DNA from: Streptomyces iranensis
Lineage (GTDB): Bacteria; Actinomycetota; Actinomycetes; Streptomycetales; Streptomycetaceae
Assembly (NCBI RefSeq): GCF_017874715.1
Contig: NZ_JAGGLR010000002.1
Span: forward strand, 62,001 to 126,000
Direction: 5' to 3'
DNA: 64,000 bases
The first letter of the stretch is position 1; each line of letters opens with the position of its first letter. The notes below the pieces were generated by a model. The model did not search any database and was not told where the DNA came from. It saw only the letters and a program-made list of their open reading frames with translations. Shown piece by piece: positions 7,532 through 14,288 of this stretch. The position numbers were made by a program, and so were the translations under genes.

Positions 7532-7615
7532 ATGTCTACGTCAGCCCTGCTCACCACGCGCGGTCATATCGACCTGCTGCGGGTGGCGTCCGCCGCGTGT
7601 CCCGGCCTCCGCTGA
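7532..7615 (+). CDS. Cysteine-type leader peptide upstream of sulfonate transporter
   Basis: A 27-residue peptide, MSTSALLTTRGHIDLLRVAS followed by AACPGLR, closely fits the actinobacterial putative leader peptides (pattern HxDLxRVxSAxC) found before sulfur-assimilation operons. It has a single cysteine codon four codons before the last residue. The promoter position makes it leaderless. By analogy with the mycobacterial cysteine-responsive short frames, slow translation at the cysteine codon when cysteine is scarce would allow expression of the transporter genes. The peptide itself probably has no function. Confidence 0.75.
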   Translation: MSTSALLTTRGHIDLLRVASAACPGLR

Positions 7616-7756
7616 CCTTTCTCCCCCTCCCTCGCCCCTCCCCCCCTCGCCTCGGTCTCGTTCCGCCGTACCGTGCTGATCGTCCTGTCGTACGGCGTGT
7701 ACTGGCCTGTACCGGCCTGTACGGGCATCGAGGCGTACCCCTTTTGTGGAGCCCCC
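7616..7756 (+). promoter_or_regulatory. C-rich, G-poor leader with hairpin; probable attenuation region
   Basis: Right after the leader peptide stop comes a pyrimidine tract (7616-7663) that is almost all C and T, the composition Rho favours. It is followed by CCGTAC (7666-7671) pairing with GTACGG (7690-7695). Stalling of a ribosome on the leader could change access to either element (inference). No intrinsic terminator with a T-run is visible. Confidence 0.45.
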
Positions 7757-8566
7757 ATGTCCCCGGTTCTCGAACCGGTCGTGCCGCTCTCCGCGCGCCG
7801 CCGCACCGTGCCGCGATGGCTGCGCCGTACGACCGGGCCCCTTCTGCTGCTGGTGCTCTGGCAGGTGTCCAGCGCCACCGGTGTGCTGCCCTCCGACACC
7901 CTGGCCTCCCCCGGCACCATCGCCGATACCGCCTCCGGCCTGCTCAAGGACGGCACCCTCCCGCACGCCATGCTGGTGTCCGTACAGCGGGTGCTGATCG
8001 GGCTGGCGCTCGGCGGTGTCATCGGGGTCTCGCTCGCGCTGGTCTCCGGACTGTCCCGGCTCGGCGAGGATCTCGTCGACGCGAGTGTGCAGATGCTGCG
8101 CAGCATCCCCTGGGTCGGCATGATCCCGCTGTTCATCATCTGGATGGGCATCGGCGAGGCTCCGAAGATCGCGCTCATCGCGCTGGGCGTCACCTTCCAT
8201 CTCTATCTGAACGTCTACGCGGGCATCCGCGGCGTGGACGCCCAGCTCATCGAGGCCGGGAACTCGCTCGGGCTCGGCCGTTGGGGGCTGATCCGCCATG
8301 TGGTGCTGCCCGGAGCGCTCCCCGGCGCGATGACCGGGCTGCGCTACTCCCTCGCCACCGCCTGGCTGGCGCTGGTCTTTGGCGAGACCATCAACGCCGA
8401 CGACGGGATCGGCTTTCTGCTCAACCGCGCACGGGAGTTCTTCCAGACCGATGTGATCGTGGTCTGCCTGATCGTCTACGCCGCCCTCGGCCTGCTCGCC
8501 GATTTCGTCGTCCGCACTCTGGAGAGGCTGCTGCTGCAATGGCGACCGAACTTCACCGGCAAGTGA
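7757..8566 (+). CDS. ssuC: Aliphatic sulfonate ABC transporter permease
   Basis: A 269-residue inner-membrane protein with about six hydrophobic segments and the binding-protein-dependent permease loop EAGNSLGLGRWGLIRHVVLP, which docks on the ATPase. MLRSIPWVGMIPLFIIWMGI and FGETINADDGIGFLLN are typical of SsuC/TauC. The ATG at 7757 gives MSPVLEP; no strong ribosome site is seen. It overlaps the ATPase gene by 28 bases. The cysteine leader upstream supports a sulfur-source substrate rather than nitrate or a pyrimidine precursor, which related permeases carry. Confidence 0.85.
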   Translation: MSPVLEPVVPLSARRRTVPRWLRRTTGPLLLLVLWQVSSATGVLPSDTLASPGTIADTASGLLKDGTLPHAMLVSVQRVLIGLALGGVIGVSLALVSGLSRLGEDLVDASVQMLRSIPWVGMIPLFIIWMGIGEAPKIALIALGVTFHLYLNVYAGIRGVDAQLIEAGNSLGLGRWGLIRHVVLPGALPGAMTGLRYSLATAWLALVFGETINADDGIGFLLNRAREFFQTDVIVVCLIVYAALGLLADFVVRTLERLLLQWRPNFTGK

Positions 8567-9366
8567 GCTCCCTTGAGAAGGACTCCTTGGAGAAGGACTC
8601 CCTGAAGAAGGAGTTGGGGCAGGAGAAGGAGGGCGAGGGCGGCGGTGCCGCGGTGCGGGTGCGCTCGCTGACCCGCTCGTTCGACGGCCGCGCGGTCATC
8701 GACGACCTCCAACTGGACGTACCGGCGGGCGAGTTCGTGGCGCTGCTCGGCCGCAGTGGCTGCGGCAAGTCCACGCTGCTGCGGGTGCTCGCCGGGCTGG
8801 ACCGGGAGATCGAGGGCGAGGTGCTGGTGCCGCGCCGCAAGGCCGTCGCCTTCCAGGCGCCCCGGCTGATGCCCTGGAAGCGGGTCTGGCGCAATGTGCT
8901 GCTCGGGCTGCCCGGCCGCCCCGGGCGGGCCGTGGCCGAGCGGGCGCTGAAGGAGGTCGGGCTCGGCCACCGCATCGACGCCTGGCCCAAGACCCTCTCC
9001 GGCGGCGAGGCCCAGCGCGCCTCGCTCGCCCGTGCGCTGGTGCGCGAGCCCGATCTGCTGCTGCTGGACGAGCCGTTCGGCGCGCTGGACGCGCTCACCC
9101 GGATCACCGCCCAGCAGCTGGTGGCCGAGCTGTGGCAGCGGCGCGGCTGTGCGGTACTGCTGGTCACCCATGACGTGGAGGAGGCGCTGCTGCTCGCCGA
9201 CCGCGTCCTGGTGATGGACGGGGGCGTGATCGCGCATCAGGTCCGGGTGGACCGGGACCGGCCGCGCGACATCGCCGATCCGCTCCTCGCCGAGCTGCGC
9301 ACCGAGCTCCTGGACCGGCTGGGTGTGAAGGCGCCCGAACCGGCCGCGGTCCACAAGGTCGCCTGA
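8539..9366 (+). CDS. ssuB: Aliphatic sulfonate ABC transporter ATP-binding protein
   Basis: A 275-residue ATPase with Walker A GRSGCGKST (about 70-78), signature LSGGEAQRASLARAL (about 155) and Walker B LLLLDEPFGALD, then the H-loop VTHDVEEALLLADRV. It energises SsuC. The N-terminus is unusual: a charged linker SLEKDSLEKDSLKKEL made by a 15-base near-repeat (8575-8606) comes before the usual start of the domain, so the first 35 residues may be a recent extension. The long overlap with ssuC suggests coupled translation. A downstream start would lose the linker but keep the full domain. Confidence 0.87.
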   Translation: MATELHRQVSSLEKDSLEKDSLKKELGQEKEGEGGGAAVRVRSLTRSFDGRAVIDDLQLDVPAGEFVALLGRSGCGKSTLLRVLAGLDREIEGEVLVPRRKAVAFQAPRLMPWKRVWRNVLLGLPGRPGRAVAERALKEVGLGHRIDAWPKTLSGGEAQRASLARALVREPDLLLLDEPFGALDALTRITAQQLVAELWQRRGCAVLLVTHDVEEALLLADRVLVMDGGVIAHQVRVDRDRPRDIADPLLAELRTELLDRLGVKAPEPAAVHKVA

Positions 9367-9425
9367 CTCCCGAACCGCCGGACCCAGCCCTGCTCCCCGT
9401 ACTTCCGTACTGCCCGTACCTCTCG

Positions 9426-9461
9426 CACCTCCCGCACCTCCCGCACCTCCCGCACCTCCCG
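9426..9461. repeat. Four tandem copies of a 9-bp unit between ssuB and ssuA
   Basis: Unit CACCTCCCG repeated four times without change, in the gap before ssuA. It is C-rich and lacks self-complementarity, so it is not an obvious operator. It may vary in copy number and alter ssuB-ssuA spacing. Confidence 0.85.
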
Positions 9462-9477
9462 AACGGACCCTGCTGAC

Positions 9478-10512
9478 ATGAGACGGCGTATCGTCCCCGC
9501 CCTGTCCCTCCCCCTCGCCCTGCTGCTGTCCGCCTGCGTCAGCTCGCACGCGCAGAACGACTCCGGATCCTCCGGCAACACCGACGGCAAGGGCGATGTG
9601 ACCCTCAACATCGGTGATCAGAAGGGCAATGACGAGGCGGTACTGCGCGCCGCCGGGCAGCTCAAGAACCTCCCCTACAAGATCAAGTGGTCGACGTTCA
9701 CCTCCGGCCCGCCGATCCTGGAGGCCGTGAGCGCCAAAGCCGTGGACATCGGCGGGGTCGGCAACACCCCGCCGGTCTTCGCCGCGGCCGCCAAGTCCCA
9801 CATCAAGGTCGTGGCCGCCAAGCACGGCACGTCCGACGGGGAGACGATCCTGGTCAAGAAGGGGTCGCCGGTGAAGAAGACGGCCGACCTCAAAGGCAAG
9901 TCGGTGGCGGTCGCACAGGGCAGCTCGGCCCATTACCAACTGGTCGCCTCGCTCGCCAAGGCCGGGCTCTCGATCAAGGACGTCAAGGTCAGCTTCCTCC
10001 AGCCCGCCGATGCCCTGGCCGCCTTCACCCGCGGCAAGGTGGACGCCTGGGCCGTCTGGGACCCGTACACCTCCCAGGCGCTGCGCCAGTCGGACGCGCG
10101 GGTCCTCACCACAGGCCAGGGGGTGGTCAACGGCCTCAACTTCCAGGTGGCCAACCCCTCCTCCCTCGAGGACGAGAAGAAGGTCAAGGTCATCAAGGAC
10201 TATCTCGGGCGGCTGCGCCGGGCCCAGGACTGGGTCTACAAGCACCCCGAGGAGTGGGCCAAGGTGTGGGGCAAGGAGACCGGGCTGCCGTACCAGGTGG
10301 CGCTGGACTCGGTGAAGCGGACCAACGGCACCAGGGTGTACGTCGCCGTCGACAAGCCCGCCGTCGCCTCCGAGCAGGAGATCGCGGACACCTTCGCGAA
10401 GCTGAAGCTCACCCCGCGCCGCTATCAGTTCGCCGACTATGTCGACACCCGCTTCAACGGCGATCTGCCGCCCTCCACCTCCGCACCGCGCACCTACGGA
10501 AAGGGATCCTGA
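9478..10512 (+). CDS. ssuA: Sulfonate-binding lipoprotein of the ABC transporter
   Basis: A 344-residue protein with a lipoprotein signal (MRRRIVPALSLPLALLLSAC, lipid-modified Cys20) and the SsuA-type NMT1/periplasmic binding fold: SGPPILEAVSAKAVDIGGVG near residue 80, then DLKGKSVAVAQGSSAHYQL and GKVDAWAVWDPYTSQAL. It should sit on the outer face of the membrane and deliver alkanesulfonates to SsuC. No monooxygenase gene (ssuD) is in this operon, so desulfonation must be encoded elsewhere or be done by the flavin enzymes of the wider region. Confidence 0.87.
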   Translation: MRRRIVPALSLPLALLLSACVSSHAQNDSGSSGNTDGKGDVTLNIGDQKGNDEAVLRAAGQLKNLPYKIKWSTFTSGPPILEAVSAKAVDIGGVGNTPPVFAAAAKSHIKVVAAKHGTSDGETILVKKGSPVKKTADLKGKSVAVAQGSSAHYQLVASLAKAGLSIKDVKVSFLQPADALAAFTRGKVDAWAVWDPYTSQALRQSDARVLTTGQGVVNGLNFQVANPSSLEDEKKVKVIKDYLGRLRRAQDWVYKHPEEWAKVWGKETGLPYQVALDSVKRTNGTRVYVAVDKPAVASEQEIADTFAKLKLTPRRYQFADYVDTRFNGDLPPSTSAPRTYGKGS

Positions 10513-10536
10513 GGACACCCCTTTTCGGGAGCGGCG

Positions 10537-10585
10537 CATCGGGTAAGCGCGTGGAAACCGCCAACCGCGCGATACCTACCCGATG
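10537..10585 (+). promoter_or_regulatory. Inverted repeat between ssuA and anti-sigma-type ATPase gene
   Basis: CATCGGGTA (10537-10545) pairs exactly with TACCCGATG (10577-10585), with a further GCGCG/CGCGC match inside. The right arm ends 16 bases before the next ATG. It could end ssuA transcription or act as an operator for the next gene; there is no T-run. Confidence 0.4.
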
Positions 10586-10601
10586 AAACGAGGTGAGCGT
10601 C

Positions 10602-11066
10602 ATGCACACCGCCACGGCTCAGCGGACGGCCACCACACCGTCCGCGGTGCGGGAGACCCTGGAATGCCGCCCCGAAGCCGCCGCGCACGCACGACATCTC
10701 ACCAGCACCTTTCTGGAAGGTCTGCGTCCGGCGCCCGACCGGGGCGCCGCCGACGCGGTGATGCTGGTCGTCTCGGAGCTGGTCACCAATGCCGTACGGC
10801 ACTCGGGCGGCCGGTTCTGCTCGTTGCGCGTGTCGGCCGACCCTGACGCCATCACCGTCGCCGTCGGCGATGCCAGCCGCGTACCGCCGCAGCGGCGCAC
10901 TCCGGATGTGCGCGGCGAGGGCGGCGGGTTCGGCTGGCCGATGATCAGCGGCATGGCCACGGCCACGGCCGTCCGCGAGGAGCCGGGGGGTAAGACCGTG
11001 AGCGCGATCATCGCCCGAAGAGGACGGGTGTCGGGGCGTGTCAGCGCCGCCCCGACACCGAGTTGA
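10602..11066 (+). CDS. ATP-binding protein of the anti-sigma (RsbW/SpoIIAB-like) type
   Basis: A 154-residue protein consisting of one HATPase_c_2 domain. The N-box VSELVTNAVRHSG and G-box GGFGWPMISGMA, which bind ATP, are clear. Streptomyces has dozens of such single-domain kinases; they bind sigma factors or phosphorylate anti-anti-sigma partners. The ATG at 10602 is preferred over GTG 10593 because GAGGTG lies seven bases before it. No partner gene is adjacent, so its target cannot be inferred. Confidence 0.8.
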   Translation: MHTATAQRTATTPSAVRETLECRPEAAAHARHLTSTFLEGLRPAPDRGAADAVMLVVSELVTNAVRHSGGRFCSLRVSADPDAITVAVGDASRVPPQRRTPDVRGEGGGFGWPMISGMATATAVREEPGGKTVSAIIARRGRVSGRVSAAPTPS

Positions 11067-11104
11067 TCCTCTCCGTGCCCTCGCGTGACGTCATCGCCCC
11101 CTGC

Positions 11105-11189
11105 CCCGTCCCGTTCCAGCCCGTCCCGTTCCAGCCCGTCCCGTTCCAGCCCGTCCCGTTCTAGCCCGTCCCGTTCTAGCCCGTCCCGG
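11105..11189. repeat. Tandem 15-bp repeat running into the 3' end of the TetR gene
   Basis: Unit CCCGTCCCGTTCCAG appears about 5.6 times; the last copies carry a CTAG variant. The TetR stop codon (11176-11178) is formed by that variant inside copy five, so the array supplies the stop and the RTGTGTG tail. Copy changes would alter the C-terminus. Confidence 0.85.
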
Positions 11190-11964
11190 TCCCCGTCCGC
11201 GCGCGGTCGACGGCCACGGCGATCCCGTCGAGGACGCGTTCGAGACCGAAGACGAAGTCATGGTCGGTCGCCGGATCGTCGTACGCCCCGTCGGGCGCCG
11301 CCTCGAACAGGCCCGCCGAGAACAGCAGCGCCACCTGCGGAAAGCGGTCCCGGGTGACGAGCCGCGCCAGGGTCCTGCCGTAGGCCCGCTCGGTCTCCTC
11401 CTGGCTCAGTCCCGTTTCGCTCCTGCCCTGCGCGTGTTCCTGGGACAGCAGGGAGGCGTGCCGCACATAGCCGCTGAGCAGGGTCAGACTGCCGACCTTC
11501 GCGGCCCAGTCCAGCTCCGTGCCGCTCAGCGCGCTCAGGCCCGCTTCCATCCAGGCGATCTCATGAGGCCCCATCGGCGGCCCCGCGATGGGGAGGCGGG
11601 GGAGCCAGGGGCGGTCGTGGTGGACCAGCCGCTGCGCGACGGTCCACTGTCGCAGCCCCTCGCGCCACCGGTCCGGCGCGGTCTCGACCTCGGGCGGAGA
11701 GCCGAGCGCCAGGTCCCGCATGAGGACGAGGAGCTCGTCCTTGGATCCCACATGGCGGTAGAGGGACATCGGGGAGACGCCCAGCTCCTTCGCGATCTTC
11801 GGCAGCGTCGCACCCGCCAGCCCGTCGCGGTCCGCCAGTTCCACCCCCGTCCGCACCACGCGCTCGGTGTCGAGCGCGGCGGGCCGGCCGAGGCCCGAGG
11901 CCGGGACCGGGAGCCTCCACAGGCGGGCCAGCTCGGCGGGCGCCTCCTCCTGCTCGGCCGACAT
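11176..11964 (-). CDS. TetR/AcrR-family transcriptional regulator
   Basis: A 262-residue repressor with an N-terminal helix-turn-helix (GLAGATLPKIAKELGVSPMS, then LYRHVGSKDELL) at about residues 45-85 and a TetR_C_1-type ligand domain. The ATG at 11964 follows GAGAAGGAGAAG at good spacing. It diverges from a DUF418 membrane protein, with an 8-bp-arm inverted repeat between them that is a likely operator. Such pairs usually form a ligand-sensing switch for the membrane protein. The C-terminus ends in a repeat-encoded RTGTGTG that is unlikely to be structured. Confidence 0.83.
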   Translation of the reverse strand: MSAEQEEAPAELARLWRLPVPASGLGRPAALDTERVVRTGVELADRDGLAGATLPKIAKELGVSPMSLYRHVGSKDELLVLMRDLALGSPPEVETAPDRWREGLRQWTVAQRLVHHDRPWLPRLPIAGPPMGPHEIAWMEAGLSALSGTELDWAAKVGSLTLLSGYVRHASLLSQEHAQGRSETGLSQEETERAYGRTLARLVTRDRFPQVALLFSAGLFEAAPDGAYDDPATDHDFVFGLERVLDGIAVAVDRARTGTGTG

Positions 11965-12021
11965 GGCGCTTCTCCTTCTCGTACCTCGGTTGCTCACCAG
12001 GTACATCATGGCCTACCGCTA

Positions 12022-12058
12022 CTTAGTATCTGCCATATAGATTATTGCTTATACTAAG
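12022..12058. promoter_or_regulatory. Inverted repeat, likely TetR operator
   Basis: CTTAGTAT (12022-12029) pairs exactly with ATACTAAG (12051-12058) across an AT-rich 21-base centre in the gap between the divergent TetR and DUF418 genes. The right arm overlaps TATACT, a possible -10 for the DUF418 gene. The low GC content stands out from its surroundings. Confidence 0.6.
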
Positions 12059-12128
12059 CCCGGGTGCCGAGGGCTCGCCCATGCCCCTTGCCCATTGGGC
12101 CCTCATGTCAGGACGGAGAGAGATCCAG

Positions 12129-13352
12129 GTGACAGCCATAACGCAGTCCCATGCCCCGGGCCCCGCACGGGGCCCTGTCCGCCGGACCGAACGGGCCCTG
12201 GCCCCCGATCTGGCACGGGGCACCATGCTGCTGTTCATCGCGCTCGCGAACGCCGCGGTGGCCACCTTCGGCAACCAGCCGGGCGCCGAGGCGTCGCCAC
12301 ACGGCTGGGAACGCCCGTTCAACCTCGTCATGTTCGTCTTCGTGCACGCCCGCGCCTATCCGATGTTCGCCGTGATGTTCGGCTACGGGCTGGTGCAGCT
12401 CACCCGCAGACAGGACGCGGAGGGGTCCGGGCCCGGCGCGGCCCGCTCGGTGCTGCTGAAGCGCAACGCATGGCTCATCGCCTTCGGCCTCGTCCATGCC
12501 GCACTGCTCAACTTCGGTGATTTCCTGGGGGCTTACGGCATCACCGGCATCGTCTTCACCCTGCTGCTCCTGCGCCGCGGCGAACGCGTGCACCGCGTCG
12601 TGCTGTGGCTGTGGGGGTGCACGACGGTGTACGCCGCCGCCCTGGCGGCCGTGGCCGGGTACCGCGCCACGCACGGCGGCTCGGGGTCCGCCGCCGTGCC
12701 GACGGACGGTGTCGACTCACTCTCGGCCCCCGACTACCTCACGTCCGTGGCCGACCGGCTCGGCGAGTGGCCGATCCACACGCTGACCGTGCTGGGGTTC
12801 ATCGTGATCGTCTGGCTGGGCGCGTGGGCCGCGCGGCGTGGCATCCTGGAGGACCCGGCCCGCCACCGGCGGCTGCTGGTCCGCACCGCAGTGGTCGCAC
12901 TCGGTGTCGCCTTCGCGGGCGGGGTGCCGATCGGGCTGGTCAGCGGCGGATTCGTGCATGTCGACGACGCCACCGCGGACGCTTTCCTGAGCCTGTACGA
13001 AGTGAGCGGCCAGTTCGGCGGCCCGGGATATGTGGCGCTCTTCGGGCTCCTCGCCCTGCGCGTGTCGAAGGCCCGCTCCGCGTCGCGGCGGAAGCTTCCC
13101 GTGGAGGCGCTGGCGGCGCTCGGCCAGCGGTCGCTGAGCGGCTATCTGTTCCAGTCCCTCGCGTGGGTGGTACTGCTCTCCCCCTTCGCGTTCGCGCTCG
13201 GAGAGCGGACCGGCAGCCCGACGCTCACCGCCTGCCTGAGTGCCGTCCTGGTCTGGCTCGCCACGGTGGCCGGGGCCTATATCCTGCAGCGCCGTTCGCT
13301 TCCGGGGCCCGCCGAAAAGCTGCTGCGGAGGCTTACGTACGGCCCCCGATAG
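12129..13352 (+). CDS. DUF418-family membrane protein
   Basis: A 407-residue protein with about nine membrane segments. It has the DUF418 opening (ERALAPDLARGTMLLFIALAN), the NLVMFVFVHARAYPMFAVMF stretch and the C-terminal PVEALAALGQRSLSGYLFQS domain. Function is unknown; the fold is related to acyltransferase-type membrane proteins. GTG 12129 was picked because GGAGAGAG lies about ten bases upstream; ATG 12105 is possible but has no ribosome site. The gene's end and stop lie in a 24-base tandem duplication. Confidence 0.78.
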   Translation: MTAITQSHAPGPARGPVRRTERALAPDLARGTMLLFIALANAAVATFGNQPGAEASPHGWERPFNLVMFVFVHARAYPMFAVMFGYGLVQLTRRQDAEGSGPGAARSVLLKRNAWLIAFGLVHAALLNFGDFLGAYGITGIVFTLLLLRRGERVHRVVLWLWGCTTVYAAALAAVAGYRATHGGSGSAAVPTDGVDSLSAPDYLTSVADRLGEWPIHTLTVLGFIVIVWLGAWAARRGILEDPARHRRLLVRTAVVALGVAFAGGVPIGLVSGGFVHVDDATADAFLSLYEVSGQFGGPGYVALFGLLALRVSKARSASRRKLPVEALAALGQRSLSGYLFQSLAWVVLLSPFAFALGERTGSPTLTACLSAVLVWLATVAGAYILQRRSLPGPAEKLLRRLTYGPR

Positions 13353-13376
13353 AGGCTTACGTACGGCCCCCGATAG
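13329..13376. repeat. Perfect 24-bp tandem duplication across the DUF418 stop codon
   Basis: Bases 13329-13352 and 13353-13376 are identical. The unit codes for the last seven residues (RLTYGPR) plus the stop, so the second copy lies just outside the gene and is silent while preserving the same frame and stop. Confidence 0.92.
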
Positions 13377-13409
13377 CCGGACGCCACGCGCCTCGTGCAC
13401 ACGGCGACG

Positions 13410-13446
13410 CCGAAGGCCGGCCGCCCCTGGGGCGACCGGCCTTCGG
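13410..13446. terminator. Bidirectional terminator between DUF418 and LPMO genes
   Basis: CCGAAGGCCGG (13410-13420) pairs perfectly with CCGGCCTTCGG (13436-13446) around a 15-base loop, between two convergent genes. A strong GC-rich hairpin of this kind is typical of Streptomyces terminators, with no long T-run. Confidence 0.75.
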
Positions 13447-13492
13447 TGTTCAACCGCCGATGTTCGAACCGCCTGCGTTCAGCCGCCCGTGT

Positions 13493-14011
13493 TCAGCCGC
13501 CGATGTTCACGTCGATGCAGGCGTAGAAGGCGTTGGCGGTGTCCGCGATGTTCCAGACCGCGAGAACCTTCTGCTTGCCCTTCAGACCGCCGAAGTCCAC
13601 CTGATGGGTGACGGTCTCGCCCGGCTGCGCCCCGCCGTCGTTGACCTCCGCGACCTTCTGGCCACCGACGAAGTACTGCCAGGTGTTGGTCGCGTGACGG
13701 GCGGTCAGTTTCCAGGTGAAGTCGGCCTTGGACGGGATGGGCGTGACCGCCCAGCCCTTGCTGTCGTCGTCGAGTTCGGCGAACTTCCCATTGCCACCGC
13801 TGCAGCTCGTCAGCCCCTTGGGGCCTTCGACGCTCTGCGGCTCGTACTTGATGTCGCCGCAGGGCACGGTACCGGCCGCACACTGGGCCTGGCGGCTCGG
13901 CGGGGTGGAGATGTAGCCATGCGCGCTGGCCTCGCTCGCGGGGAGGCTCAGAGCGATCAGGGGGGCTATCCCCGCGCCGACGACAACCGCCAACTTTCGT
14001 TTCATGTTCAT
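13493..14011 (-). CDS. Secreted AA10 lytic polysaccharide monooxygenase (chitin-active type)
   Basis: A 172-residue secreted copper enzyme. A signal peptide ends ASEASA, exposing HGYISTPPSR with the copper-binding N-terminal histidine; the second histidine is probably in LTARHATNTWQYF. It is a single catalytic domain with no separate binding module, and ends FYACIDVNIGG as in small Streptomyces chitin-binding proteins. AA10 enzymes cut crystalline chitin or cellulose oxidatively. The ATG at 14011 follows AAGGAG at good spacing. Two sites resembling the DasR/chitin-response element lie upstream, favouring chitin as substrate and induction by N-acetylglucosamine derivatives. Confidence 0.88.
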   Translation of the reverse strand: MNMKRKLAVVVGAGIAPLIALSLPASEASAHGYISTPPSRQAQCAAGTVPCGDIKYEPQSVEGPKGLTSCSGGNGKFAELDDDSKGWAVTPIPSKADFTWKLTARHATNTWQYFVGGQKVAEVNDGGAQPGETVTHQVDFGGLKGKQKVLAVWNIADTANAFYACIDVNIGG

Positions 14012-14143
14012 GCCAACTCCTTCACGGCGAGGCCCCACGCCAGACGGGAAGTCCTTGCCGAAGGTGGGGATGTGGGGGGATGTGGGGGGTGGCTGCACGG
14101 AACGCTTCATGGGCCGCAAGGGGCGGCCGTGAATCAGCGCCGC

Positions 14144-14160
14144 ACTAGGTCTAGACCATA
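14144..14160 (-). promoter_or_regulatory. DasR-like (dre) site / chitin-promoter repeat, copy 1
   Basis: The core AGGTCTAGACCA differs by one base from the palindromic dre core TGGTCTAGACCA. Read on the minus strand, it is the 12-mer TGGTCTAGACCT known from Streptomyces chitinase promoters. It lies about 135 bases upstream of the LPMO start. Confidence 0.7.
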
Positions 14161-14195
14161 CCGTCTGTCAGTTCACGGTCAAGACATGGGACGGA

Positions 14196-14211
14196 AGTGG
14201 TCTGGTCCACT
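14196..14211 (-). promoter_or_regulatory. DasR-like (dre) site, copy 2
   Basis: AGTGGTCTGGTCCACT matches 14 of 16 positions of the dre palindrome AGTGGTCTAGACCACT. It is 53 bases from copy 1, in the same gap. The gap also precedes the 3' end of the oxidoreductase/TPR gene, which it is unlikely to control. Confidence 0.6.
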
Positions 14212-14288
14212 GTCATCCCCCCACATGTCACCGCCCCGGCCCGGGAACCCGGGGCGGGGAACGGCCCGCCGCGGGCGGCACAGTGCGG

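Noticed and set aside
8539..8566. Frameshift between ssuC and ssuB
   Set aside because: The 28-base overlap leaves both proteins complete with expected ends, so it is an ordinary gene overlap.
9426..9461. Regular repeats that might be a CRISPR-like array
   Set aside because: Units are 9 bp with no spacers; a simple tandem repeat. The arrays at 11105 and 45417 likewise have no spacers.
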